From: JANSYL01 sp965229695
Lineage (GTDB): Bacteria > Pseudomonadota > Alphaproteobacteria > Rhodobacterales > Rhodobacteraceae
Assembly: GCA_965229695.1 (NCBI GenBank)
Contig: OZ245921.1
Location: forward strand, 558,001 to 622,000
Length of the DNA: 64,000 nt
Reading direction: 5' to 3'
Positions 1-9,113 of this stretch are shown one piece after another (the first letter of the stretch is position 1; every line of letters begins with the position of its first letter). A program made the translations under genes and the position numbers. The notes below the pieces were generated by a model. That model did not search any database and had not been told where the DNA came from. It worked only from the letters and a program-made list of their open reading frames with translations.

Positions 1-1040
1 CAGCCCAGACATGGGATCGCGATGGGCCTTGGGCCCCGCGCGTCAAAGCCGAGGTGGAAGCGGTGCGCGACGGTGTTGGGGTGCTCGACCTGCCCGGCTT
101 CTCGCGCTTTGCGCTGAGCGGCGCGGGCGCGGCGGAATGGCTGCGCGGCATGATCGCGGGCGCCTTGCCTAAGGCCGGGCGCATGACGCTGGGCTATTTC
201 GCCGATGGCCGTGGCCGGGTGCTGACCGAAATGTCGATCCTGCGCCATGGTGAGGATGAGTTCACGCTGATCACAGCGGCGCCTGCGCAATGGCATGACT
301 TTGAGCTGCTGCAAGCCGCCCTGCCCGAAGGTTTAAGCCTGACCGACCGAACCACCGAGATGTCGACGCTGATCGTCTGCGGCCCTGAGGCACGCGGGCT
401 GTTCGAAGCCATCTCGGACGGGGCTGATCTGAGCCTGTCTTGGCTGAGCTTGCAGCACGCAAAAGTGGCTGGGGCCGAGGTGATGCTGGCGCGGGTGTCC
501 TTTGCCGGTGAGCTTGGGTGGGAAATCCACGCCCCGGTCGCTGATATCCCCGCGATTTACGAGGCTGTTCTTGGCGCGGGTGCCAAACCGTTTGGCATGT
601 ATGCGCTGGACGCGATGCGCTTGGAAAAAGGCTATCGCGCGTGGAAGGGCGATCTGTCGCTGGATTATTCGCTGTTCGAGGCCGGGCTGGGCCGGTTTGT
701 CAAACTCGACAAACCACAGGATTTCCGTGGCAAGGCGGCGTTGCAGAACGAGCGTCAGCAGGGCAGCGCCAAAGGCTTTGTCACCCTGATCGTCGAGGGC
801 AATGACCAGGACGCGCCGTCGATGGCGACGCTGCGCAAGGATGGGGAGGCCGTGGGCGAGGTGACAAGTGGTGGCTATGGCTACCGCGTCAACGCCTCGA
901 TCGCGCTGGGCGTTGTGCGCGCTGATTGCGCCGCGCCAGGAACCGAACTGGATGTCGAGATTTACGGCACGGTTTGTAAAGCGGTGGTGCAAGAGGATCA
1001 GCCGCTTTGGGATCCTGAAAACGCCCGGCTTCGCGCCTAA
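1..1040 (+). CDS. FAD/GcvT-type oxidoreductase (DMGDH/sarcosine dehydrogenase family), C-terminal part, cut by window edge
   Basis: The frame is open from base 3 with no start needed, so the gene enters from the left. What is visible (about 346 residues) is the folate-binding GcvT domain plus its C-terminal barrel. It begins with a W-x(n)-E-V-x-A-V-R-x-x-V-G-V-L-D-L stretch that aligns with the interior of the next gene (near its AVRENVGMYD), where the FAD domain hands over to GcvT. GELGWEIH and the MRLEKGYRAW segment are typical of this family. The family oxidatively demethylates N-methylated glycines and passes the C1 unit to tetrahydrofolate. The substrate cannot be told from this fragment. 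A stand-alone GcvT or DmdA-like protein is possible but less likely, because the frame continues upstream. The next gene follows after 56 bp in the same direction and is a paralogue. Confidence 0.8.
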   Translation, partial: AQTWDRDGPWAPRVKAEVEAVRDGVGVLDLPGFSRFALSGAGAAEWLRGMIAGALPKAGRMTLGYFADGRGRVLTEMSILRHGEDEFTLITAAPAQWHDFELLQAALPEGLSLTDRTTEMSTLIVCGPEARGLFEAISDGADLSLSWLSLQHAKVAGAEVMLARVSFAGELGWEIHAPVADIPAIYEAVLGAGAKPFGMYALDAMRLEKGYRAWKGDLSLDYSLFEAGLGRFVKLDKPQDFRGKAALQNERQQGSAKGFVTLIVEGNDQDAPSMATLRKDGEAVGEVTSGGYGYRVNASIALGVVRADCAAPGTELDVEIYGTVCKAVVQEDQPLWDPENARLRA

Positions 1041-1096
1041 TCCAACCTGACCAATCTGCCGGGCCGTTCGCGCCGCGCAACACTTTGGAGACCCCG

Positions 1097-3541
1097 ATGG
1101 CTCACATTCCCGACAAGGCCCGCGTCGTCATCATTGGCGGCGGCGTGATCGGCTGTTCGGTCGCCTATCACCTGGCCAAGCAAGGCTGGAAAGACATTGT
1201 TCTTTTGGAGCGCAAACAGCTGACGTCGGGCACGACCTGGCATGCCGCCGGGCTGATCGCACAGCTGCGTTCGACCAAGAACATGACGAAGCTAGCGAAA
1301 TACAGCCAAGAGCTTTACGGCGCGCTGGAGGAGGAAACCGGCGTCGCCACCGGGTTCAAGCGTGTCGGCTCGATCACCGTGGCGCTGACCGAGGAACGGC
1401 ATGAGGAAATTCTGCGCCAAGCCTCGATGGCGCGGTCTTTTGGGGTCGATGTCGACCCGATCACACCCGATGAGGTGAAAGCGCGGTATCCGCATCTGAA
1501 CATCTCGGACGTGCAAGGCGGGGTCTATCTGCCCAAGGATGGGCAAGGTGACCCGGCCAATATCGCCCTGGCCCTGGCCGGTGGGGCGCGGCAGCGCGGG
1601 GCCAAGATCATCGAGCGGACCGAGGTCACGAGCATCGCGCGCGAGGGGCGGCGGGTGACCGGTGTGGACTGGCGCTCAGGCTCCGAAACCGGGCATATCG
1701 ACTGCGAGATGGTCGTCAATTGCGGCGGCATGTGGGGCCATCGCGTCGGCAAGATGGCTGGCGTGAACGTGCCGCTACATGCTTGCGAGCATTTCTACAT
1801 CGTCACCGAAGCCATTGAGGGGTTGGAACGCCTGCCGGTGCTGCGGGTGCCCGATGAATGCGCCTATTACAAAGAAGATGCGGGCAAAATCCTGCTGGGT
1901 GCGTTTGAGCCAAACGCCAAGCCCTGGGGCATGGATGGCATCCCCGACAGTTTCGAATTCGACCAACTGCCCGAGGATCTGGACCATTTTGAGCCGATCC
2001 TGGAGGCTGCCGTGAACCGGATGCCGATGCTGGCCGAAGCGGGCATTCTCACCTTCTTCAACGGGCCGGAAAGCTTCACGCCCGATGATGCCTATCACCT
2101 GGGGCTAGCACCCGAGATGGACAATGTGTGGGTGGCCGCCGGGTTTAACTCCATTGGTATTCAATCGGCTGGCGGCGCGGGCATGGCGCTAGCGCAATGG
2201 ATGGAGGCGGGCGAAAAGCCCTTTGACCTGGGTGATGTCGATATCTCTCGGATGCAGCCGTTCCAGGGCAACAAGACCTATCTGTTCGAACGCTCCAAAG
2301 AAACCTTGGGCCTGCTTTACGCCGACCATTTCCCCTATCGCCAAAAAGCCACGGCGCGCGGCGTGCGGCGCAGCGTGCTGCACCACCATTTGGCAGAGCG
2401 CGGCGCGGTGTTTGGCGAGGTTGCCGGGTGGGAACGCGCCAATTGGTTCGCTGATGAGGGGCAGGAACGCGCATACCGCTATAGCTGGAAGCGGCAGAAC
2501 TGGTTCGAAAACTCCGCCCGCGAGCACATGGCGGTGCGCGAGAATGTCGGCATGTACGACATGTCCTCCTTCGGGAAAATCCGGGTCGAAGGCCCCGATG
2601 CCGAAGCCTATTTGAATTATGTCGCGGGCGGCGATTACGCGGTGCCGGTGGGCAAGATCGTCTATTCGCAATTCCTCAACAGCCAAGGCGGGATCGAGGC
2701 CGATGTGACCATCACCCGGCTTTCGGAAACCGCCTATCTGGTGGTGACCCCGGCGGCGACACGCCTGGCCGATCAGACCTGGATGATGCGCCACAAGGGC
2801 GATTTCAACGTGGTGCTGACCGATGTCACCGCCGCCGAGACCGTGATCGCGGTGATGGGACCGAATGCACGCAAGCTGCTTGAAATGGTCTCGCCCAATG
2901 ATTTCTCGAACGACACCAACCCCTTCGGCACCGCGCAGGAGGTCGAGATTGGCATGGCCTTGGCCCGCGTTCACCGGGTGACTTATGTGGGTGAGCTGGG
3001 TTGGGAGGTCTACGTCTCGGCCGATATGGCCGCCCATGTCTTTGAGGTGCTGGATGAGGCGCGTGCCGCCTTGGGTGGCCGCCTTTGCGGTATGCATATG
3101 ATGGATAGCTGCCGGATCGAAAAAGGCTTCCGGCATTTCGGTCATGACATCACCTGCGAAGATCATGTGCTGGAAGCGGGCCTTGGGTTCGCAGTGAAAA
3201 CTGCCAAACCCGATTTCATCGGGCGCGACGCGGTGCTGCGCAAGAAAGAGACCGGCTTGCAAAGCCGCCTTTTGCAATTCCGCCTGACCGAGCCGGAGCC
3301 GATGCTTTACCACGCTGAACCGGTGCTGCGGGATGGCGAGGTTGTGGGGTATCTGACCTCGGGCAATTACGGCCACGCCCTTGGGGCCGCGATTGGCCTG
3401 GGCTACGTCCCCTGCCCGGGCGAGACCGCAGCGGAGGTTCTAGCGTCCAGCTATGAGATCGAGGTCGCGGGCACCCGGGTGGCGGCGGAGGCGTCGCTAA
3501 AGCCGCTTTATGATCCGAAGTCGGAACGGGTGAAGGTTTAA
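1097..3541 (+). CDS. FAD-dependent oxidoreductase with GcvT domain, dimethylglycine/sarcosine dehydrogenase-like
   Basis: A full-length 814-residue enzyme. The N-terminus has a dinucleotide-binding motif VVIIGGGVIGCS, followed by TSGTTWHAAGL, where the His is the usual covalent FAD attachment site in DMGDH and sarcosine dehydrogenase. A middle FAO_M-type region leads into GcvT (MAVRENVGMYDMS, GELGWEVY, RIEKGFRHFGHD) and a C-terminal GcvT barrel. The expected reaction is oxidative N-demethylation of dimethylglycine or sarcosine with C1 transfer to tetrahydrofolate in the cytoplasm. I chose ATG 1097 because GGAG lies 6 bp upstream; an in-frame TTG at 1085 has no such signal. It is the second member of a tandem paralogue pair, which suggests a glycine-betaine or choline breakdown cluster continuing left of the window. 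Exact substrate is uncertain. Confidence 0.88.
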   Translation: MAHIPDKARVVIIGGGVIGCSVAYHLAKQGWKDIVLLERKQLTSGTTWHAAGLIAQLRSTKNMTKLAKYSQELYGALEEETGVATGFKRVGSITVALTEERHEEILRQASMARSFGVDVDPITPDEVKARYPHLNISDVQGGVYLPKDGQGDPANIALALAGGARQRGAKIIERTEVTSIAREGRRVTGVDWRSGSETGHIDCEMVVNCGGMWGHRVGKMAGVNVPLHACEHFYIVTEAIEGLERLPVLRVPDECAYYKEDAGKILLGAFEPNAKPWGMDGIPDSFEFDQLPEDLDHFEPILEAAVNRMPMLAEAGILTFFNGPESFTPDDAYHLGLAPEMDNVWVAAGFNSIGIQSAGGAGMALAQWMEAGEKPFDLGDVDISRMQPFQGNKTYLFERSKETLGLLYADHFPYRQKATARGVRRSVLHHHLAERGAVFGEVAGWERANWFADEGQERAYRYSWKRQNWFENSAREHMAVRENVGMYDMSSFGKIRVEGPDAEAYLNYVAGGDYAVPVGKIVYSQFLNSQGGIEADVTITRLSETAYLVVTPAATRLADQTWMMRHKGDFNVVLTDVTAAETVIAVMGPNARKLLEMVSPNDFSNDTNPFGTAQEVEIGMALARVHRVTYVGELGWEVYVSADMAAHVFEVLDEARAALGGRLCGMHMMDSCRIEKGFRHFGHDITCEDHVLEAGLGFAVKTAKPDFIGRDAVLRKKETGLQSRLLQFRLTEPEPMLYHAEPVLRDGEVVGYLTSGNYGHALGAAIGLGYVPCPGETAAEVLASSYEIEVAGTRVAAEASLKPLYDPKSERVKV

Positions 3542-3547
3542 ACGCCA

Positions 3548-3575
3548 TTGGGCTCACCGTGATTGGTGAGCCCAA
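3548..3575 (+). terminator. Perfect 11-bp hairpin after the DMGDH-like gene
   Basis: TTGGGCTCACC at 3548-3558 and its exact complement at 3565-3575 flank a 6-nt loop, 7 bp after the stop codon. There is no T-run behind it, so it is only a candidate terminator or mRNA-stabilising stem. The rest of the gap to 3776 shows no convincing gene; a shorter 6-bp stem at 3759-3776 directly follows the stop of the minus-strand autotransporter gene. Confidence 0.5.
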
Positions 3576-3776
3576 CTGATACCTGTGCAGCGGTTCGAAA
3601 CCGGCGCTCCGCCTTCTTTGGCCGGCTGTCGCCACCGGCAGAGCCTCAGCTATTTTGCTTTTCGTTCGGATTGAAACGCCAGTTTCAAAGCCCGTGTGCC
3701 GTCATCATCCCTTGGAGCGCGTTGGCGCCGGGCGTGAAAAGCCCGTCGCGTCACCTAAGCAGCCCGCCCCGGCTGC

Positions 3777-5897
3777 CTAAAACTCCATCCTCCAATTCAC
3801 CGAAAGCCAGGCATTTGACGCTTCGCCCTGGGTTGTCGCGTTCGCCATTACCGACAGCGTGGAGCCTGCCAGGTCGGCCTCGAACCCGGCGCCGGCGCGC
3901 AGCCAGTTTTGCTCATAGGCAGCTTGGGCGGTGTTGAATCCACCAAGCCCCGTGACCTGCCCGGTGATGTTACTGCCCTGATCCTGGAAGCGGTGGACGC
4001 CTTCCAAGGAGCCGATAAGCCGGAACGTGTCCGAGGTCGGCACAGTGGCGTCAAAGCCGACGCGCAACTCGGTGCTGTCTTCGCAAAGCTCGCCATAGCT
4101 TGCCGGAAAGGCACCGCCGGTTTCAGTGTAGGCGCCCAGGCAGGCGTGGGAATGAGACAGCTCTCCATAGGGTGAGAAACGCATCTGATCGTAAAGCTGT
4201 TCCCATTGCAGCCGGGCGCGCAGGCCGTAGCCTTCGATGGAGGTACTGCCGGTGGAGGAATCGACGGCGCCACCTCCGACAAGATAGTTGCGGGTTATGT
4301 CAGCATCCCCGCGCAGCAGCACACCGCCAAGAACGAGCCAGAGGCTGCCTGACGAACCGCTTTGCAGCTCATGGATCGTTTCGAGCTTCACATAAGTGGC
4401 GTCCAGCGCGGTGCTGCCACCAAGAAACGTGTCATAGTCGGACCGGTTATAGCCCAAGACACCGTTCACCTGGACGGCGCCGAAATTGCGGCCAAAGCCT
4501 AGTTCGGCAACGCCAAACCGCCCATCCCGGTCTGAGTGCTGGTCCTGCCCCAAATCCCCCGTGGTCCAAAAGATGGAACTGCCCGCCACCGTGCGACGGT
4601 CAAGCGGGCGCGATCCGGCGCCGTTCAGGATCACGCCGAGATTGGTCAGCGTGGCGGCATTGGAGGTGCCGTTGGCCACAAGACTTTGGTTCAAGTCGGC
4701 GACTGTGATCATACCCGGAGCCGGATTGGGGTTCGGATTGGGATTGGGGTTCGGATCTGGGTTTGGATTGGGATCAGGATCAGGATTCGGGTTAGGGTCT
4801 GGATCGGGGTTCGAGCCGCCGCCGCTTGCCCGGGCGATAAACATCTGACCGCTCTGCGTTTCACCGACCACGACGTTGCCATCCGCGCTGACACCGACCG
4901 CTTCGCGCGTTGTATCTGCGGCAATCGTTGCCCCCTCTGCGCGGAGCCAGTTTTCGATCGTCATCGCATCGGTTGCAGAGGTCCAACGGAACGCACGCGG
5001 CCCCGTGGTTTCGCCCGTACCGAGGATGCCAACGACGACACTGCCATCGGCTGACACGTCATTGGCACGCGAGGCAGCATAGCTTGTATTTGCCGCATCA
5101 AGCGGGGCCAGCCCGTCTGCGGCCGTCCAGCGATATGCACGCGCGGAATTGAAGAGGGCGCCATCGGAGGCAAAGCCAACGATGACCGAGCCATCATTAG
5201 ACACAGCCTGCGCGTAGGAGTTATTGCCGTTGTTCAGGCGGCCAAGGCTCACCATGCCCTCGGCATCGGTGTGCCGAAATGCCGTCCAACCAGATCGGGT
5301 CGATTCCCCCGACGCGCCAACAATGGTTGAGCCGTCACCGGAAATACCCGTGGCGACCGACCCGAACAGGGGATTGGTGCCAGGATCAAGGGTGCCCAAG
5401 CTTTCAATGACACTGCCCGTCCAACGTACCGCATGGGTGCTGAAGTTCGTTGTGATATCGGCGACAGAATTGCCGACAATGATGGTACCATCATCCGAGA
5501 TATCGAATGCGTCAGCATCATCGAGACCGCCTGTCAGAAATGGCAGCTGTTCGAACCCACCGGCTTGGGTCCAACGAAGCGCCCGGTCGCGGCCATTTGA
5601 GGCCGTTTCGGTTGCCGCCAAGACTTGGCCGTCAAAGGATAACCCGGCAAACTCGCCACCAAAATTGAACGCCTCAAATCCGCCTGCGTCGGTCCAACGA
5701 ATCCGTTGATCACCAGTCCGACCAAACGCCGTGTTGCCGTCACCGGAAATGACAAAGCCTGTTTCGGAAAACGCACCGGTGGCGGTGCCGACATCATCGA
5801 TCAGGACCTCTTGCGCCGTCCCGGGCCCGGCGGCCAGGATCAATGCGATTGCAGTGGAAATTGATAGAAACCCACGCCCCTGAAAATGGGTGCTCAT
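3777..5897 (-). CDS. Secreted HAF-repeat protein with C-terminal autotransporter barrel
   Basis: A 706-residue exported protein. Residues 1-29 form a signal peptide (hydrophobic core ISTAIALILAAG, cleavage near TAQ-E). Residues about 46-355 contain seven repeats of the form (I/V)SxDGxxxVG...RA(F/Y)RWT, the HAF-type repeat, likely folding as a beta-propeller. Residues 362-394 are a Pro-Asp/Pro-Asn linker. Residues about 440-706 resemble an autotransporter beta-barrel with alternating strands and end in the outer-membrane-type C-terminus WRMEF. The passenger is probably displayed on the cell surface. It lies 125 bp downstream of a NarL-type regulator and its histidine kinase, all on the same strand, with a candidate operator upstream (5967-5982). 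Function unknown; adhesion or surface sensing is inference only. The linker is coded by near-repeats of GGATTGGG/GGTTC type (about 4719-4812) and could vary in length. Confidence 0.85.
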   Translation of the reverse strand: MSTHFQGRGFLSISTAIALILAAGPGTAQEVLIDDVGTATGAFSETGFVISGDGNTAFGRTGDQRIRWTDAGGFEAFNFGGEFAGLSFDGQVLAATETASNGRDRALRWTQAGGFEQLPFLTGGLDDADAFDISDDGTIIVGNSVADITTNFSTHAVRWTGSVIESLGTLDPGTNPLFGSVATGISGDGSTIVGASGESTRSGWTAFRHTDAEGMVSLGRLNNGNNSYAQAVSNDGSVIVGFASDGALFNSARAYRWTAADGLAPLDAANTSYAASRANDVSADGSVVVGILGTGETTGPRAFRWTSATDAMTIENWLRAEGATIAADTTREAVGVSADGNVVVGETQSGQMFIARASGGGSNPDPDPNPNPDPDPNPNPDPNPNPNPNPNPAPGMITVADLNQSLVANGTSNAATLTNLGVILNGAGSRPLDRRTVAGSSIFWTTGDLGQDQHSDRDGRFGVAELGFGRNFGAVQVNGVLGYNRSDYDTFLGGSTALDATYVKLETIHELQSGSSGSLWLVLGGVLLRGDADITRNYLVGGGAVDSSTGSTSIEGYGLRARLQWEQLYDQMRFSPYGELSHSHACLGAYTETGGAFPASYGELCEDSTELRVGFDATVPTSDTFRLIGSLEGVHRFQDQGSNITGQVTGLGGFNTAQAAYEQNWLRAGAGFEADLAGSTLSVMANATTQGEASNAWLSVNWRMEF

Positions 5898-5966
5898 TGC
5901 GTGTTTACCCCCTACACGAACTTGCGAAATCGAGGGGACGCTAAGAAGCGGGGGGCAGGCAGGCTA

Positions 5967-5982
5967 TCCCCCGTTCAGGGGA
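5967..5982. promoter_or_regulatory. Candidate operator shared with the sensor kinase gene
   Basis: TCCCC-cgttca-GGGGA forms an inverted repeat 70 bp upstream of the autotransporter start. An equivalent element, with the same 6-bp spacer ending in TTCA and the same GGGG arm, lies 53 bp upstream of the histidine kinase gene (8924-8945). Binding by the neighbouring response regulator is inferred, not shown. Confidence 0.4.
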
Positions 5983-6022
5983 GGTTAGCGCGAACAAAGG
6001 CGCGTTGGTTTTGCGGGATGCC

Positions 6023-6652
6023 TCACCAAAGCCCCATCTGTTTGGCATGCCAGGCCGCTTCGGCGCGGGATGAAATGCCAAGCTTGCGGTAGATGGCTTT
6101 GATGTAGCCCGCCACGGTCGTGACCGAGATCGCCAACTCCTTTGCAACCTCGGCATTGCGCAGGCCGCGCCCGATCAACGCCAGCACCTGAGATTCGCGG
6201 GCCGTGAGGGAGGCGTCGCTCCGCGCCGGTCCGGTATTTCGGAAATGCTGGATCAAGCGCTGCGCAATCACCGGCGACAATGCGGGAATGCCAATCGTGA
6301 TCTGGCGCAACTGGGCGACCAAAACGTCCGGGGGCTGATCTTTGAGCAGGTATCCCTCAACCCCCGCCGCAAGCGCAGAGACAATGCTGGCGTCATCCCC
6401 GGCCACGGTCGCAACCACACAGACCGCATGGCCCGAGCGGGTGCGGATTTCGGGCAAAAGCTCCAACCCATGGCCATCAGGCAAGTTCAGGTCAATCACA
6501 CATAGATCAAGCGATGTGCGCCGCACGAGCTCTAGCCCATCGCGGAAACTGGCGGCCTCAAAGCAATTTGCCTCGGGGAAGGCGCGGGTGACGACATCGC
6601 AAAGCCATTTCCTCGTGCCGGGGATATCCTCAACAACAAGCGCGTTCTTCAT
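6023..6652 (-). CDS. NarL/FixJ-type response regulator
   Basis: A 209-residue two-component regulator. The receiver domain spans about 1-120, with the acidic pocket E8/D9, phospho-acceptor D54 (VIDLNLPDG) and conserved K104 (YLLKDQ). The LuxR-type helix-turn-helix is at the C-terminus: LTARESQVLALIGRGLRNAEVAKEL, then ISVTTVAGYIKAIYRKL. The preferred ATG is 6652, which has a GGGGGA ribosome site 7 bp upstream. An in-frame ATG at 6667 would overlap the kinase stop by one base and is the alternative. It follows the histidine kinase directly and is therefore its likely partner. The next gene downstream is the autotransporter, a plausible target. Confidence 0.93.
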   Translation of the reverse strand: MKNALVVEDIPGTRKWLCDVVTRAFPEANCFEAASFRDGLELVRRTSLDLCVIDLNLPDGHGLELLPEIRTRSGHAVCVVATVAGDDASIVSALAAGVEGYLLKDQPPDVLVAQLRQITIGIPALSPVIAQRLIQHFRNTGPARSDASLTARESQVLALIGRGLRNAEVAKELAISVTTVAGYIKAIYRKLGISSRAEAAWHAKQMGLW

Positions 6653-6666
6653 CGCCACATCCCCCA

Positions 6667-8871
6667 TCAGGCCGCGCGCCGAAGCTTGCTGGGCAGCCGT
6701 AAAGTGACTTGCGTCCCGCCGCGTTCTGGGCTGTCGAAACGAACGTCTCCGCCAAGTTTGGCGGCTCGCGCTGCAAGGTTGCGCATTCCCTTATGGGCGG
6801 GGTCCAGCCCGCGGCGCGCATCAGCGGCGGAAAGCGCGCCCAGACCTTTGCCGTTATCCACGACGCGCGCGCGTATCTCGGCCCCATCCGTGGTCACGGT
6901 CACGCCGACCTGATCCGCGCCGGAATGGCGCTGCACATTGGTCAAAGCCTCGCGCAGGAACGACCGGATCATATTGGCGTGCTCGGCTGTGACCTCGACC
7001 GCCTGACTGTCCTCCAGCGGCCACTCCAGCGTGATACCAAGCGCGTCAAATAGATCGGCCGCGTTGCCCCGCACCTCGCCCAGCACCGCATCCAGACTGA
7101 CCGCGCCGCTTGCAGTGTTGTGGATGATGCGCCGCATGTCGGACAAGGCATCCTGAAGCAGGGCGTTCTTCTTCTCGATTTCGGGGCTGTGCAGTGCCCC
7201 AAGCAAACCGATCGACAAGTTGTCGTGCAAATCCTGCGCAATACGCGCGCGTTCTTGCTCGACCCCAATGGCATAAGCCTCTTGCCCGCGCAAAAGCTCC
7301 TGAACCATTTGTATAAAAGCGGCCAGCTGACGTTGATCTGCCGTGCTGAACAGGCGCCGCCCGCCATCGGCCATGGTCAGTTCGACATCCGGCAGACCCG
7401 GCACTGGCGCCGGGACCAGAATGGCCTCACCATGCCGCAGAATGCGCGGGCTATTGGTCCCTAGCACGCTGTCTTTCGGCGCCACCGAAAGCGGTGCGTA
7501 GAGATCAGACAGCACCTCGCACCAACGGCCCAGACGCTCCTCATCATCCAATGAGCGCACGACATAATCGGCCGCACCCAAAAGCGTGCCAGAGGGCTTG
7601 CGCGTCCGCATATAGGTTTTTTCGCGAACCCAATCGCGCATCGGCAGATAAAACAAACCCACCACCAAGAGCGAGATACCCAGCGCCGGTGCGTTACCAA
7701 GCGAAAAGCCCAGAACCAGGGCCGCATCCAAAGCCACCAAGCCACAGGCCCCGACAAAGTAAAACAGCAGGTTCACCGACCACATCGGAAGGTCAAAGAC
7801 CCGGTAGCGTTGCACTGAAATTGCGATGGCCGCGTAGACGATGAAGATCAGGACAAAGGACTGGCCTTGCGACACCGGCGCGGGCAAATCCAAGATCATC
7901 GGGATCGCGCGGGTCAAAACAAAACTGCCCGAGCCGATCAGCGCGCCCAACCCCATCATTTTGAGCGATTGCCGGTCCGCAAGGTTTTTGCGACTGCGCA
8001 CGAACTGGGCGGTGATCAGGGCAACGATTGCCGCAAAGACGAACAGGATGATCAGGTAGGTGAGCGCCCCGTCCTCCGCCCGGGGATGGAGAATGAAGGC
8101 TGAGACGCCCAGAACCACCAAGGTCGCCGCGATGGTGGCCCGCCAGCCCGGTATCTTTCGCGGAAAGACGATGAACAAGCACAGCAAACCTGCGCCAAAA
8201 CTCATGGTGCCGGTCCAGTTCAAACGGTGGAGCAGATAAAACTGCGCCTCGGGCAAGGCCAGTTCGCGTGTGCTATAGATGGCCGCCATGGTTGCCGATA
8301 GCTGCAATCCAAATCCCGAGGCCGCGACCGCGATCGTCGCGGCCGCCGTTGGGTTCAACGACCAGACCCAAGCCCCGACCAAAGCTGCCAAAAGCCCCGC
8401 GCCAACTTGAAGCCAAAAGGCCATGGGTAAGCCTACCACCGGGCGCGCCGGCACCGGGGCGATTTCAAACGTGCCTTCCTCTCCGTTTGGCAAAACGCCG
8501 CGCACGGTAACGGGTGCTTGTGCAAAAAGATCAAAGATCGCGCCCGAGCGGGCCATGATATCCAGCATGAGGCTGCGGGTGGGCAGCGTATCGGGTTCTT
8601 CTATCAAAATATCAGACGTGATCGGTCGAGTTTCGCCGCGTTCGTTCGAAATAGCTGTCAGCTGGAACCCACTTGGCACCGCCGCGGCCGGGCCCCGTGC
8701 ATCTGTGACGATAACAGTGCCCGCCACGTCATCCGCTTTTAGGGAAAGCCCAAGATAAGGCAGTTGCACAGATACCCAAACCGCAAGGCCCAAGATCATC
8801 AAAGACACCGTTGCGACAACCGAAAGCCGCCGCATTGGAGAATGGAAGATCGAGAAAAATGTTGGTTTCAT
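6667..8871 (-). CDS. Membrane-bound histidine kinase, HisKA_3 (NarX/DesK-like) type
   Basis: About 734 residues from ATG 8871. One N-terminal membrane segment (RLSVVATVSLMILGLAVWV) precedes a periplasmic domain of roughly 100 residues. Then come seven or so membrane segments up to about residue 410 and a cytoplasmic part. The kinase core has the HisKA_3 motif RIAQDLHDNLSIGLLG with the phospho-accepting His near residue 549, and an HATPase domain with VVDNGKGLG and GMRNLAARAAKLGG. It should sense an external or membrane signal and phosphorylate the downstream regulator. Start choice is uncertain: ATG 8871 has AAGG only 3 bp upstream, ATG 8835 has none, and a TTG at 8922 is possible. A palindrome at 8924-8945 sits just upstream of the chosen start. 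Confidence 0.9.
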   Translation of the reverse strand: MKPTFFSIFHSPMRRLSVVATVSLMILGLAVWVSVQLPYLGLSLKADDVAGTVIVTDARGPAAAVPSGFQLTAISNERGETRPITSDILIEEPDTLPTRSLMLDIMARSGAIFDLFAQAPVTVRGVLPNGEEGTFEIAPVPARPVVGLPMAFWLQVGAGLLAALVGAWVWSLNPTAAATIAVAASGFGLQLSATMAAIYSTRELALPEAQFYLLHRLNWTGTMSFGAGLLCLFIVFPRKIPGWRATIAATLVVLGVSAFILHPRAEDGALTYLIILFVFAAIVALITAQFVRSRKNLADRQSLKMMGLGALIGSGSFVLTRAIPMILDLPAPVSQGQSFVLIFIVYAAIAISVQRYRVFDLPMWSVNLLFYFVGACGLVALDAALVLGFSLGNAPALGISLLVVGLFYLPMRDWVREKTYMRTRKPSGTLLGAADYVVRSLDDEERLGRWCEVLSDLYAPLSVAPKDSVLGTNSPRILRHGEAILVPAPVPGLPDVELTMADGGRRLFSTADQRQLAAFIQMVQELLRGQEAYAIGVEQERARIAQDLHDNLSIGLLGALHSPEIEKKNALLQDALSDMRRIIHNTASGAVSLDAVLGEVRGNAADLFDALGITLEWPLEDSQAVEVTAEHANMIRSFLREALTNVQRHSGADQVGVTVTTDGAEIRARVVDNGKGLGALSAADARRGLDPAHKGMRNLAARAAKLGGDVRFDSPERGGTQVTLRLPSKLRRAA

Positions 8872-8923
8872 TCGCCTTAAAGTGGAAAGACGCGAAACGC
8901 TATTCGGAAGTTGCCGCCCCAAT

Positions 8924-8945
8924 CAACCCTCTATTCAGGGGGTTG
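8924..8945. promoter_or_regulatory. Candidate operator upstream of the histidine kinase gene
   Basis: CAACCCTC-tattca-GGGGGTTG forms an 8-bp inverted repeat with one G-T pair, 53 bp upstream of the kinase start. Its core matches the element at 5967-5982 upstream of the autotransporter (CCC-N-TTCAGGGG, same spacer length). The remaining sequence from 8946 to 9113 shows no gene I can support. Confidence 0.4.
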
Positions 8946-9113
8946 TTATTTTCTAAAGTTGCACCTCTGCGAATGGGTGGTGGTCGGAAAGAGACGCTTT
9001 GCGCCTGGTTCTGCGGAATATGGTTTGAAGCGAGAATGAGCCCTACTTTGGTGCGGTCACAAAAACCAACTGAAATTGCAATTCGCGGCTGCCCATGCAC
9101 GCTGATCGAGATG

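Noticed and set aside
2189..3376. 395-codon minus-strand frame opposite the DMGDH-like gene
   Set aside because: His/Arg/Gly-rich translation without domain pattern, shadowing a well-supported gene.
3590..3625. tRNA T-arm-like GGTTCGAAACC
   Set aside because: The flanking bases give only three stem pairs and no acceptor, D or anticodon arm can be built around it.
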